64,000 bases of DNA from Maricaulis sp048269565 (GCF_048269565.1 NZ_JBLXIK010000002.1:310001-374000), one strand, 5' to 3'. Shown: positions 54,268 to 63,114, counted from the stretch's first letter. Numbers and translations: made by a program. Notes: generated from the sequence alone by a model not told the origin.

Positions 54268-54354
54268 ACAGATAGTGATGATGCCGTGCAGCCTTGCCCA
54301 TGTTACGTTTCGGCTGCAATCGACGGGCACAAGGCCCGCAAATGAGGTGAATAC

Positions 54355-54777
54355 ATGCAGAAGGTGAACCCCCGCGTCCCCAATCCGGTCGACATGCATG
54401 TGGGGTCAAGAATTCGGCTGCGGCGTCAGTTGATGAAAATGAGTCAGGAAAAACTGGGCGATGAGCTGGGTGTGACTTTCCAGCAGGTCCAGAAATACGA
54501 GCGCGGTGCCAACCGGGTTGGCGCGAGCCGGCTTTACCGCCTGTCGCGCGTGCTTGAAGTGCCGGTGCAGTTCTTCTTTGAGGATCTCGCCGACAAGCCG
54601 ATGGTCTCCGGCATGGCCGAAGATGACCAGACGCCGATTGTCTACAATTTCATCCAGAGCTCCGACGGCGTTTCCCTCGCGGAGGCGTTTTCCAAGATCA
54701 GCGATGCCAAGGTAAGGCGGCGCGTGCTCGAGCTGGTGCGCACGCTGGCGGCTGAAGAAGACGAGCTGGCGCACTGA
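54355..54777 (+). CDS. XRE-family regulator (PraR/PhrR-like)
   Basis: DNA-binding protein of 140 residues. The HTH runs through RLRRQLMKMSQEKLGDELGV and TFQQVQKYERGANRVGASRLY, followed by FFFEDL and a C-terminal helical region (VSLAEAFSKISDAKVRRRVLEL). This gene is found after lnt in many alphaproteobacteria, normally just before metK; in rhizobia it corresponds to PhrR/PraR. Here trmB follows directly. The ribosome site is GAGGTGA. Confidence 0.9.
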   Translation: MQKVNPRVPNPVDMHVGSRIRLRRQLMKMSQEKLGDELGVTFQQVQKYERGANRVGASRLYRLSRVLEVPVQFFFEDLADKPMVSGMAEDDQTPIVYNFIQSSDGVSLAEAFSKISDAKVRRRVLELVRTLAAEEDELAH

Positions 54778-54820
54778 CGTTGCGCGTGCAGGCGGCGAAA
54801 CAATTCGCTATGCCGTCCGG

Positions 54821-55546
54821 ATGACTGACCAACTCAATGCCTCCGGAGACTTCCGGCTGTTCGGACGCGCCAAGGGCAAGCCGCTCTCGGCGCGCCAGCA
54901 GGCCCTGATCGACGACCTTCTGCCGGCGCTCGACCTGCCGGCGGAGGGCGAGGTCGTGCCCGCGCGGCTACTGCCCGGCCAGCAGGCGCATGTGCTGGAG
55001 ATCGGTTTTGGCAGTGGCGAGCATATTGTCGCCCAGGCCACCGCCCACCCGGACAATCTCTATATCGGGATCGAGCCCTTCCTCAACGGGGTCGCGAAGG
55101 CGCTGGCCGGGGTTGATGAGGGCGGATTGACGAATGTGCGCCTGCACCGCGGCGACGCCCGCGATGCCCTGCCGCGTTTTGCCGACGCGTCGATCGACCG
55201 GATATTCCTGCTTTTCCCGGACCCCTGGCACAAGAAGCGCCACGCCAAGCGGCGTTTCATCCAGCAATCCACCCGCGACGAGTTTGCCCGCATCCTCAAG
55301 CCCGGCGGTCAATTGCGCATCGCGACCGATGTGAAATCCTATGCCGACCATGTCATGGCCGAATTTGCCGGCGATGACCGCTTCGACTGGACCGCCCGGC
55401 AGGCCGATGACTGGCGCCTGGCGCCGGCCGATCATGTGCGCACCCGCTATGAAACCAAGAATCTGGGCGATTGCGCGCCGGTCTTCATGGACTTCGTCTG
55501 CCGTGGTGGCGACGCCTTGCCAAGCGCGGCCAAGGCGTCTATATAA
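54821..55546 (+). CDS. trmB: tRNA (guanine-N7)-methyltransferase
   Basis: Makes m7G46 in tRNA. The 241-residue protein has the SAM-binding EIGFGSGEHIVAQA and YIGIEPFLNG, and the family hallmark FLLFPDPWHKKRHAKRRFI. Length is normal for alphaproteobacteria. Its 3' end contains a strong promoter-like sequence for the rimP operon (55517-55545). Confidence 0.96.
   Translation: MTDQLNASGDFRLFGRAKGKPLSARQQALIDDLLPALDLPAEGEVVPARLLPGQQAHVLEIGFGSGEHIVAQATAHPDNLYIGIEPFLNGVAKALAGVDEGGLTNVRLHRGDARDALPRFADASIDRIFLLFPDPWHKKRHAKRRFIQQSTRDEFARILKPGGQLRIATDVKSYADHVMAEFAGDDRFDWTARQADDWRLAPADHVRTRYETKNLGDCAPVFMDFVCRGGDALPSAAKASI
55517..55545 (+). promoter_or_regulatory. Promoter of the rimP-nusA-ylxR-infB operon (inside trmB 3' end)
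   Basis: TTGCCA (55517-55522), a 17-base spacer and TATATA (55540-55545) is a near-consensus sigma-70 type promoter. The predicted start near 55552 leaves a leader of about 90 bases before rimP, which includes the terminator-like hairpin. Confidence 0.6.
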
Positions 55547-55585
55547 GCGCCATACACAAGTTCGATTGCATTGGATGATGCTATC

Positions 55586-55616
55586 GAGCGGTCGCCTAAC
55601 GGCGGCCGCTCTTTTT
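55586..55616 (+). terminator. Terminator/attenuator in front of rimP
   Basis: GAGCGGTCGCC (55586-55596), loop TAAC, GGCGGCCGCTC (55601-55611): an 11-bp stem with one G-U pair, then TTTTT. It would end the trmB transcript, but only 24 bases remain before the rimP start, with no room for a promoter. It therefore probably also lies in the rimP leader and acts as an attenuator. Confidence 0.8.
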
Positions 55617-55640
55617 GTTACTGCAGACGGAGCCGCTGGC

Positions 55641-56174
55641 TTGAAGACGAAGACACCACAGGATCTCCGCATCCTCAATCTGGCCGAGCCGGTTGCCGCC
55701 GAACTCGGGCTGGAGATTGTCCGCGTGCGGGTCCTGTCCGGCAAACGCGCCCGCCTGCAGATCATGGCCGACCGGCCCGAGAGCGCCATCGGCGTCGAGG
55801 ATTGCGCAGCCCTGTCGCGCGGCATTTCCGGTGCCCTGGAAACCGAAGACCCGATTTCCGGCGAGTATGATCTCGAGGTCTCCTCACCCGGTATCGACCG
55901 CCCCTTGACCGCCCTGCCGCATTTTGCGCGCTGGGAAGGCAATGAGGCCAAGGTTGAACTCGACCGCCTCGCCGATGGCCGCAAGCGCTTCCGGGGCATG
56001 CTGGCCGGCGTCGAGGACGAGAATGTCCTGCTCGATGTCGAGGGCGAAGAGGATACGACGCTGATCCCGTTTGACTGGATCAACGATGCCAAACTGGTTT
56101 TGACGGACGCCTTGATCGAGGCGAATTTGAAAGCGCGCGCCGAGGCGCCCGCGACGACCGAAGGAGACGAATGA
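55641..56174 (+). CDS. rimP: Ribosome maturation factor RimP
   Basis: 30S assembly factor of 177 residues. Core motifs are LAEPVAAELGLEIVRVRVLS, the CAALSRGISGALE helix and YDLEVSSPGIDRPL. The start is taken as TTG at 55641, with GGAG eight bases upstream. An in-frame ATG pair at 55575/55578 lacks a ribosome site and would translate through the terminator hairpin. An acidic tail follows the SH3-like C-terminal domain. It is the first gene of the rimP-nusA-ylxR-infB operon. Confidence 0.92.
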   Translation: MKTKTPQDLRILNLAEPVAAELGLEIVRVRVLSGKRARLQIMADRPESAIGVEDCAALSRGISGALETEDPISGEYDLEVSSPGIDRPLTALPHFARWEGNEAKVELDRLADGRKRFRGMLAGVEDENVLLDVEGEEDTTLIPFDWINDAKLVLTDALIEANLKARAEAPATTEGDE

Positions 56175-56205
56175 TGTCGCAGTCCATCGTAACGGGGAAC
56201 TTCCG

Positions 56206-57924
56206 ATGAGCATTGGTGTCAGCGCCAACAGGCTTGAATTGCTGCAGATCGCGCGTGCCGTTGCGGCCGAGAAGTCGATCAGCGAAACGATCGTGATCGA
56301 AGCGATTGAAGAAGCGATTCAAAAGGCTGCTAAATCCCGCTACGGCGCCGAAAACGATATCCGGGCCAAGATCGATCCGAAGACCGGCGAATTGTCGCTG
56401 ACCCGTTGCATGACGGTCGCCGAAGAAGTCGAGAATGACAGCCAGGAAATCTCGCTCGCCGAAGCGCGCAAGATCGACAAGACCGCCGAGATCGGCACCG
56501 TCTTCTCTGACGAGCTGCCGCCGATCGAGTTCGGCCGTGTCGCCTCGCAGACCGCCAAGCAGGTCATCACGCAAAAAGTGCGTGAAGCCGAGCGTGCGCG
56601 CCAGTTCGAGGAATACAAGGACCGTGTCGGCGAGATCATCAATGGTATCGTCAAGCGCGTCGAATACGGCAATGTGATCATGGATCTCGGCCGCGCCGAG
56701 GGCATTATCCGCCGCGCCGACGGCATCCCGCGCGAGAATCTGCAGACGAATGAGCGCGTGCGTGCCTATATCTATGATGTGCGCGAGGAAGTCCGCGGTC
56801 CGCAGATCTTCCTGTCCCGCGCCCATCCGGACTTCATGGCCGCCCTGTTTGCGCAGGAAGTGCCTGAAGTCTACGAAGGTATTATCGAGATCTCGGCGGT
56901 TGCCCGTGATCCCGGCAGCCGCGCCAAGATCGCCGTCATCTCCAATGACGCGTCGATCGACCCGGTCGGTGCCTGTGTCGGTATGCGCGGTTCGCGCGTC
57001 CAGGCCGTGGTCTCCGAGCTGGCAGGCGAAAAGATCGATATCATCCCGTGGTCGGATGACCCGGCGACCTTTATCGTCAACGCGCTGCAGCCGGCCGAAG
57101 TGTCCAAGGTCGTCCTCGACGAGGAAGACCGCCGCATCGAGGTTGTGGTGCCCGACGAGCAGCTGTCGCTGGCCATCGGCCGCCGTGGCCAGAATGTCCG
57201 CCTGGCGTCGCAACTGACCGGCTGGTCGATCGACATCCTCACCGAGGAAGAAGAATCGGAACGCCGCCAGCGCGAATTTGCCGAACGCACCGCCCTGTTC
57301 ACCGGCGCGCTCGATGTCGACGAAGTCATCGCCCAGCTGCTGGCGACCGAAGGCTTCACCGATGTCGCCGACATCGCCTATGTCAGTCTCGGCGAAATCG
57401 CCGCGATCGAAGGTTTTGACGACGACACCGCCGAGGAAATCCAGGCCCGCGCCCGTGATTATCTCGAGCGCCTTGCCAGCGAGCAGGATGCCAAGCGCAA
57501 GGAGCTCGGTGTCGAGGACGCGCTGCTCGAGGTCGAGGGTATTGATTTGCCGATGGCTGTTGCGCTCGGCGAGAATGACGTCAAGACGGTCGAGGACCTC
57601 GCCGGTCTCGTCACCGACGATCTGCGCGGCTGGTTCGAGACCGTCAATGGCGAACGCGTGCGTCAGCCCGGCGTGCTGGAGGCTTTCGAGCTGTCCGCCG
57701 ATGATGCCGAGATGCTGATCATGCGCGCCCGCGTCGTCGCCGGCTGGATCTCCGAGGAGGACCTGCCGGTGCGTGAAGTCGAGGAAGTCGAGGATGAAGA
57801 TCCCGATGCCCACGTCTTCGACGTTGAAAATATGGATCTGGCAGAGCTGGAAGCCGAGGCCGCGGCATTGGGCCTCGACCTCGACGAGGCTGCTGCCGGC
57901 GAGGAGGAACAGAAGGCTGACTAA
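56206..57924 (+). CDS. nusA: Transcription termination/antitermination factor NusA
   Basis: RNA-polymerase-binding elongation factor of 572 residues. In order: the N-terminal polymerase-binding domain, S1 (VGEIINGIVKRVEYGNVIMD), KH1 (PVGACVGMRGSRVQAV), KH2 (LAIGRRGQNVRLASQL), then two C-terminal helix-hairpin-helix acidic repeats (from about residue 370), as in other proteobacteria. It starts 31 bases after rimP. In E. coli NusA represses its own operon through leader termination, which fits the attenuator upstream. Confidence 0.97.
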   Translation: MSIGVSANRLELLQIARAVAAEKSISETIVIEAIEEAIQKAAKSRYGAENDIRAKIDPKTGELSLTRCMTVAEEVENDSQEISLAEARKIDKTAEIGTVFSDELPPIEFGRVASQTAKQVITQKVREAERARQFEEYKDRVGEIINGIVKRVEYGNVIMDLGRAEGIIRRADGIPRENLQTNERVRAYIYDVREEVRGPQIFLSRAHPDFMAALFAQEVPEVYEGIIEISAVARDPGSRAKIAVISNDASIDPVGACVGMRGSRVQAVVSELAGEKIDIIPWSDDPATFIVNALQPAEVSKVVLDEEDRRIEVVVPDEQLSLAIGRRGQNVRLASQLTGWSIDILTEEEESERRQREFAERTALFTGALDVDEVIAQLLATEGFTDVADIAYVSLGEIAAIEGFDDDTAEEIQARARDYLERLASEQDAKRKELGVEDALLEVEGIDLPMAVALGENDVKTVEDLAGLVTDDLRGWFETVNGERVRQPGVLEAFELSADDAEMLIMRARVVAGWISEEDLPVREVEEVEDEDPDAHVFDVENMDLAELEAEAAALGLDLDEAAAGEEEQKAD

Positions 57925-58525
57925 TCCGAAGGCGGCGACACAGGCGATCCGGGAGAAGCGTTGCATCGCTTCCGGAGAGGTCAGGGACGAGGCGGAGCTT
58001 ATCCGCCTGGTTGTTGGCCCGGGAGACGAGGTCTTCCCCGACATCGCCGCCAAATTGCCCGGCCGCGGCATCTGGATCAGTGCCGACCGGGCCTCGGTTG
58101 AATTGGCCGCCCGCAAGGGGTTGTTCAACCGGTCAGCCGGACGGGCCGTCAAGGTTCCCGACGGCCTGGCCGACATGATCGAGGCGCAGCTTGCCGCCCG
58201 CGCACTGAGCCTTCTGGGCCTGGCGCGGCGGGCCGGTGAAGTCGCGCTGGGATTTGATGCCGCACGCATCGCCCTGAAGGCCGGACGGCCGGCCTGGCGG
58301 ATCGAGGCGGTTGACGGTGCCGAGGATGGACGGGTCAAGCTCGACCGTCTGACCGAGGCAGCTTGGGGCGATATTCCGGTTGCAGGCGGGTTTACCGCCG
58401 AGCAATTGGGCGAGGCCCTCGGGCGCGGCACGGTCGTGCATGGAGTGCTTACCGGAGGTTCGCAGGTGCGCGCTTTCGGGGTGACGATGGGAAAGCTTGA
58501 CGGCTTTCGGCCGCCGGCTTCCTGA
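57917..58525 (+). CDS. YlxR-family RNA-binding protein with C-terminal L7Ae-like domain
   Basis: Protein of about 202 residues. The N-terminal DUF448/YlxR domain shows EKRCIASGEVRDEAELIRLV, the GRGIWISADRASVELA region and FNRSAGRAV. The second half (about 90-190, ARALSLLGLARRAGEVALGF) resembles the L7Ae/YlxQ fold, a fusion usual in alphaproteobacteria. No ATG, GTG or TTG precedes the conserved region after the nusA stop. The best start is CTG at 57917, nine bases after GGAGG and overlapping nusA by 8 bases. The 159-base gap to infB contains no other gene. Confidence 0.85.
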   Translation: MTNPKAATQAIREKRCIASGEVRDEAELIRLVVGPGDEVFPDIAAKLPGRGIWISADRASVELAARKGLFNRSAGRAVKVPDGLADMIEAQLAARALSLLGLARRAGEVALGFDAARIALKAGRPAWRIEAVDGAEDGRVKLDRLTEAAWGDIPVAGGFTAEQLGEALGRGTVVHGVLTGGSQVRAFGVTMGKLDGFRPPAS

Positions 58526-58684
58526 ACCGGGAGCTGCGGCGCATGCCGCAACAGCGGTTGAATACGGGGTGGAGGTCGCTAGGTTAGCGATCCTTCATGC
58601 CGGATCAGGTATGAACAGCGCGGATTTCCGGCACTCGGCTACCGGAAAAGCCCGTCAAACGATAGCCGAACTTGGAAGGCTCGC

Positions 58685-61291
58685 ATGAGCGACGCAGACG
58701 ACAATAATTCCTCCGGCCGCCGGCCGCTCTCTCTGAAACGACCCGGTTCGGGCACCGTGCAGCAAAGTTTTGCGCGCGGACGTTCGAAGGCCGTGGTGGT
58801 CGAGAAGAAGCGCAAACGTGTGGTGACGCCAGGCAAGGACTCCGGTCCGGCCGGCGGGAGGGGCCCAGGTGGCGCCGGCGCCAGCAAGGGTGAGTCCGCG
58901 CTGGCCGCAAAGGCCAGACAGCTCGGCCTGTCCGAGGAAGAACTCGTCGCGCGTCAGCGCGCGATCGCCCGGGCCCGGGCTGAATCGGCTGAGCGCGAAG
59001 CCAAGAAGAAGCAGGAAGAAGCCGAGCGCGCCGCGCGGGCCGATGCCGAGCGTCAAAATCTTGACGAGCTGAAGGCCCGTGAAGCCGATCAGGCCAAGGA
59101 AGCGCAGCGCGAGGCCGAAGCGGCCGCCGAGGCTCGCCGCCTGGCCGAAGCCGATGCGTCACGCGCAGCCAGCGACGGCCCGAAAAAGGGCGATGGCGAA
59201 GCACGCCGCAAGCCGGTCGCCGAAAAGCGTCCGCAGCGTCCGCTCGACGGCGCCGATCTGCCCGATCCTGCCGCAACGCTCGACGCCATGGGCGGCCGCG
59301 TCAAACGCAAGGGTCCACCGGTCAGCGCCGGCCCGGCCAAGCCCGGCCAGCAGCAACCGGCCCGCGCCAAGGCCGACAGCCGCCGTCGTGGCAAGCTGAC
59401 GATCCAGAACATCCTCGAGGGTGATGAAGAGCGTCAACGGTCACTCGCCTCGGTCCGCCGGGCGCGTGAACGTGAGAAACAGCGCCGCAGCGATGGCGCG
59501 ACCGCACGCGAGAAAATCTCCCGCGAGGTCGTGATTCCGGAATCGATCACCGTGGCCGATCTGGCCAACCGGATGGCCGAGCGCTCGATGGACGTCATCA
59601 AATATCTGATGAAGCAAGGCCAGATGGTCCGCATGGATGATGTGCTCGAAGCCGATGATGCCGAGCTGATCGTCGAGGATTTCGGTCACACCGTGAAACG
59701 GGTGTCCGAGTCTGACGTCGAGACCGGCTTTATCGCCAGCGATGATCCGGAAGAGAGCAAGGTCAAGCGCGCGCCGGTCGTGGCCATCATGGGCCATGTC
59801 GATCACGGCAAGACCTCGCTGCTCGACGCCTTGCGTTCAACCGATATCGCCTCCGGCGAAGCCGGCGGGATCACCCAGCATATCGGTGCCTATCAGGTGC
59901 AGCTGAAGTCGGGCGAGAAGATCACCTTCCTCGACACGCCCGGCCACGCCGCGTTCTCGGCCATGCGTTCGCGCGGGGCTGAAGCGACCGATATTGTCAT
60001 CCTCGTGGTGGCGGCCGATGATTCCGTGAAGCCGCAGACCATCGAGGCGATCAAGTTCGCCAAGGCGGCCGGCACGCCGATCATCGTTGCGGTCAACAAG
60101 ATCGACAAGCACGAAGCCGATCCGCAAAAAGTCATCACCGACCTGCTGCAGCACGACATTGTCGTTGAGGCCATGTCCGGTGAGGTCCAGTCCGTCAATG
60201 TCTCCGCCAAGAAGCGGATGGGCCTTGATGATCTGACCGATGCCATCCTGCTGCAGGCCGAATTGCAGGATCTCAAGGCCAATCCGGACCGCGATGCCGA
60301 AGGCGTCGTGATCGAGAGCAAGATCGACAAGGGCCGCGGCTCTGTCGCGACGGTTCTGGTGCGCCGCGGCACGCTGAAGCGTGGCGATCTGGTTGTCGCC
60401 GGTGGCCAGTGGGGCCGTGTGCGCGCGCTGACCAATGAGCGTGGCCAGACGGTTGCCGAAGCCGGGCCTTCGGTCCCGGTCGAGGTTCTCGGTCTCGATG
60501 GTGCGCCGGATCCGGGCGAAATCTTTGCCGTGGTCGAGAATGAAGGCCGGGCCCGCGAGATCGCGATGTACCGCCAGCGCAAGACGCGCACGGCCTCGGG
60601 CGGCCAGAATGCCGGCCTGGGCACATCGCTCGAGCAGATGATGGCGCGCCTGCAGGAAAACCAGACCAAGGAAATGCCACTGCTGATCAAGGCCGATGTG
60701 CAAGGTTCGGCCGAGGCCATCAAGCAATCGCTTGAGGCGTTGGGCAATGACGAGGTCCAGGCCAAGATCGTCCAGGCAACAGCTGGCGGCGTCAATGAAG
60801 GCGATGTCCTGCTGGCCAAGTCGTCCGGTGCACCGATCTTCGCGTTCAATGTCCGCGCCAACAAGCAGGCGCGCGACCTGGCCGAGCGTGAGAAGGTCGA
60901 AATTCGCTATTATTCGGTGATCTATGATGTCATCGACGATGTGCGCAATACGATGGAAGGCATGCTGGCTCCGGAGAAGCGCGAAAACTTCATCGGTTAC
61001 GCCGACATCCTGGAAGTCTTCAACATCACCCGCTTCGGCAAGGCTGCCGGTTGCCGCGTGACCGAAGGCGTCGTCAAGCGCGGCTGTGGCGTTCGCCTGC
61101 TGCGCAACGACACCGTCGTGCACGAGGGCCATCTGTCGACCCTGAAACGCTTCAAGGAAGAAGTGAAGGAAGTGAAGGCCGGCACCGAGTGTGGCATGGG
61201 CTTCATCGAGTATCAGGACATCCAGAAGGGCGACAAGATCGAGTGCTTCGAGATTATCGAAGTGCCGCGCAAGCTGGAAAGTAACGGCTAG
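58685..61291 (+). CDS. infB: Translation initiation factor IF-2
   Basis: GTPase that brings initiator tRNA to the 30S subunit. The 868-residue protein has a long, charged N-terminal region (to about 285, with a KKKQEEAERAARADAE coiled stretch), the IF2_N motif (ITVADLANRMAERSMDVIKYL), and the G domain with GHVDHGKT (about 369-376), DTPGHAAF and NKID. Domains II, III and C2 follow, ending in GDKIECFEI. Complete. A bidirectional terminator lies 30 bases after the stop. Confidence 0.98.
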   Translation: MSDADDNNSSGRRPLSLKRPGSGTVQQSFARGRSKAVVVEKKRKRVVTPGKDSGPAGGRGPGGAGASKGESALAAKARQLGLSEEELVARQRAIARARAESAEREAKKKQEEAERAARADAERQNLDELKAREADQAKEAQREAEAAAEARRLAEADASRAASDGPKKGDGEARRKPVAEKRPQRPLDGADLPDPAATLDAMGGRVKRKGPPVSAGPAKPGQQQPARAKADSRRRGKLTIQNILEGDEERQRSLASVRRAREREKQRRSDGATAREKISREVVIPESITVADLANRMAERSMDVIKYLMKQGQMVRMDDVLEADDAELIVEDFGHTVKRVSESDVETGFIASDDPEESKVKRAPVVAIMGHVDHGKTSLLDALRSTDIASGEAGGITQHIGAYQVQLKSGEKITFLDTPGHAAFSAMRSRGAEATDIVILVVAADDSVKPQTIEAIKFAKAAGTPIIVAVNKIDKHEADPQKVITDLLQHDIVVEAMSGEVQSVNVSAKKRMGLDDLTDAILLQAELQDLKANPDRDAEGVVIESKIDKGRGSVATVLVRRGTLKRGDLVVAGGQWGRVRALTNERGQTVAEAGPSVPVEVLGLDGAPDPGEIFAVVENEGRAREIAMYRQRKTRTASGGQNAGLGTSLEQMMARLQENQTKEMPLLIKADVQGSAEAIKQSLEALGNDEVQAKIVQATAGGVNEGDVLLAKSSGAPIFAFNVRANKQARDLAEREKVEIRYYSVIYDVIDDVRNTMEGMLAPEKRENFIGYADILEVFNITRFGKAAGCRVTEGVVKRGCGVRLLRNDTVVHEGHLSTLKRFKEEVKEVKAGTECGMGFIEYQDIQKGDKIECFEIIEVPRKLESNG

Positions 61292-61320
61292 ATCCGGTCT
61301 CCGGACTGCAATCATGAAAA

Positions 61321-61347
61321 GGGCGGCCTCATCGGGCCGCCCTTTTT
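61321..61347. terminator. Bidirectional terminator between infB and the NTF2-like genes
   Basis: GGGCGGCC (61321-61328) and GGCCGCCC (61335-61342) with a 6-base loop. TTTTT follows on the plus strand and AAAA precedes on the left, so it can end transcripts from both sides. Confidence 0.88.
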
Positions 61348-61372
61348 GCTGTCGCGAAAGCTGCGCGGGGGT

Positions 61373-61867
61373 CTATTGCGCCGGGATCAGGCCCTGCTCG
61401 GGTGCGGCGTAGTTGGCGAAATCCTGATGGTGGACAACCAGCCCGTCGCGCACCGTGATCACGCTGACCTGGTCGGCCCGCCAGCGAAAGGTCTGGCCTT
61501 CGGTTCCGGTCGGGTAGAGGGCATTGACATGCCCCGTGAAGACGACCCGGCCATTGCTCGCGAAGACCGTCTCCCAGACGAAGCCCAGTTCGATCGGATT
61601 ATAGGTGCCGATGAAGTCCCGCAGCATGGCCAGGCTGGCGTCGCGGCCCTCGCGGTGAATCCCGTCCGGGCCAAGGCCGTCGCCGAGCGCCGTCGGGTCG
61701 TCGAACACCATGTCTTCAGCCATCATGGGCTCCATGGCGTCGATATCGGCGGCCGAATAGGCGTCCATATAGGCCCGGGCAATGGTTTCGGCGTCGGGCG
61801 CGTCCTGCGCTCCGGCGCCGGCCGACAGGGTCATGATCGCGGCCAGGGCCAGCAGGGTGCGTTTCAT
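61373..61867 (-). CDS. Secreted NTF2/SnoaL-like protein (downstream copy)
   Basis: Protein of 164 residues with a signal peptide (RTLLALAAIMTLSAGAGAQ). The mature part has the cone-shaped NTF2-like fold pattern: ETIARAYMDAYSAADIDAME helix, MMAEDMVFDDPTA, RVVFTGHV strand and ITVRDGLVVHHQDFANYA at the end. NTF2-like proteins include isomerases, hydrolases and pure binding proteins; I cannot name a substrate. It is a diverged relative of the gene immediately upstream, overlapping it by four bases, so the two probably arose by duplication. Confidence 0.8.
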   Translation of the reverse strand: MKRTLLALAAIMTLSAGAGAQDAPDAETIARAYMDAYSAADIDAMEPMMAEDMVFDDPTALGDGLGPDGIHREGRDASLAMLRDFIGTYNPIELGFVWETVFASNGRVVFTGHVNALYPTGTEGQTFRWRADQVSVITVRDGLVVHHQDFANYAAPEQGLIPAQ

Positions 61868-62364
61868 TTTTCTCTCCTGATTTGACGGGATGGGTGTGTC
61901 GGCAGCTCGCGAGCGCCTGCGAAGTCGGTGTAGTCCCGATGCTCGACGACCTTGCCGCCCTGCACGGTGATGATTGTGATGATCGGATAGACGAAACGCC
62001 GCTCGCCGATCCCGGTTTGATAGCTGACCACTGTGCGGCCATCGAAGATCACCGCATCCGACGACTCGTAGCTGCGCTCGATCTCATAGCTCAATTGCTC
62101 AATGCCCCAGCTGGAAATGCCGGCGATGATGGCATCGGCCCCCCGCCAGTCGATCGGCGGGGTGATCTGCGGAATCGCCAGTGAGGTGGGATCGATGAAA
62201 CGCGCTGTTTCGGCATAGAGCGCCCGCATCGCATCATGGTCCTGGCGCTGATAGGCCGCGAGATAGGCCTCGGCGATGTCGCGTGAGCTGCCGGCCGTGC
62301 CCGCCGCCGTGGCCGGCGCAGCCAAAGTCAGGCAGGCGAGTAGGCAGAGGACAAGTCGGTTCAT
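61864..62364 (-). CDS. Secreted NTF2/SnoaL-like protein (upstream copy)
   Basis: Protein of 166 residues with a signal peptide (RLVLCLLACLTLAAPATA). It shares the fold pattern of its neighbour: DIAEAYLAAYQRQDHDAMRA, ETARFIDPTS, DAVIFDGRTVVSY and VQGGKVVEHRDYTDFAG. The ATG at 62364 gives the signal peptide; a longer upstream frame has no support. The 256-base gap to rbfA on its 5' side must hold divergent promoters. Confidence 0.78.
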   Translation of the reverse strand: MNRLVLCLLACLTLAAPATAAGTAGSSRDIAEAYLAAYQRQDHDAMRALYAETARFIDPTSLAIPQITPPIDWRGADAIIAGISSWGIEQLSYEIERSYESSDAVIFDGRTVVSYQTGIGERRFVYPIITIITVQGGKVVEHRDYTDFAGARELPTHPSRQIRREK

Positions 62365-62533
62365 GGCAGGGCTCCGGCCGGGATGGCGGTCTTCACGATG
62401 TTTCGCTCTGCCCTGTGTGCGGCCTGCAGCGGCCCGATCGCAAGACACGAGCCCGCACGCGGGCGTCACATTTTCGCGCGCTTCTTGAACAGGCTGTAAT
62501 CCGGACCATGTTGACGGGGCCGTTCTCCGGCTC

Positions 62534-62562
62534 TTGCATCCCCCGCGCAACCGGCGTACACC
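62534..62562 (+). promoter_or_regulatory. Weak candidate promoter for rbfA-truB
   Basis: TTGCAT (62534-62539), 17-base spacer, TACACC (62557-62562), about 58 bases before the rbfA ATG. The -10 is poor, but rbfA needs its own promoter because infB is followed by a terminator and two opposite genes. Confidence 0.25.
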
Positions 62563-62620
62563 CGCGCGCCTTGCCGGTGCAGCGATTTGACGCCTGTGCC
62601 GCCGACCCCGGAGAGGTGTC

Positions 62621-63040
62621 ATGGCCCGTAGACCAACCCGCGAACCGAAAACATCCACACAGCGTCAGCTCCGGGCCGGCGAGATCATCCGCCATGCGCT
62701 CGTGACGCTGCTGGCGCGCGGGGATCTGCGCGACCCCGAGCTGGAAAAAGCCCTGATCACGGTCAGCGAAGTGCGCATGAGCACGGATTTGCGGGTGGCG
62801 AAAGTCTATGTCGCGCCGCTCGGTCCCGGTGAACCGGCTGCGCTGGCCAAGGCACTCAATCGCGGCGCCGGCTTCCTGCGCGGACGGCTGGGGCGCGAAA
62901 TCGAGCTGAAATTCACGCCGGAACTGCACTTCCACGCCGACAACAGTTTCGAGACCGCCAGCCATGTCGATCAATTGCTGGCGCGTCCCCAGGTGCAGCG
63001 CGACCTGCATTCCGATGATGAGGATGGCGGCGAGGACTGA
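62621..63040 (+). CDS. rbfA: 30S ribosome-binding factor RbfA
   Basis: Cold-shock ribosome assembly factor that helps 16S rRNA 5' processing. The 139-residue protein has the KH-like RbfA core: RQLRAGEIIRHALVTLLARG, ITVSEVRMSTDLRVAKVYV and the LKFTPELHFHADNSFETASH signature. It follows infB in the usual order but is separated from it by the two NTF2-like genes. truB starts 74 bases after the stop. Confidence 0.95.
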   Translation: MARRPTREPKTSTQRQLRAGEIIRHALVTLLARGDLRDPELEKALITVSEVRMSTDLRVAKVYVAPLGPGEPAALAKALNRGAGFLRGRLGREIELKFTPELHFHADNSFETASHVDQLLARPQVQRDLHSDDEDGGED

Positions 63041-63114
63041 CCTGGCGGCACCGGACCGTATCGGAATGGCGATCCGCACTGCCCCGCCCTGGCGAACAGA
63101 TTTGAGAGACAGAC

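Noticed and set aside
55575..55640. ATG start for rimP at 55575
   Set aside because: No ribosome site, a non-conserved leader, and it would place an intrinsic terminator inside the coding sequence; TTG at 55641 has GGAG at the right distance.
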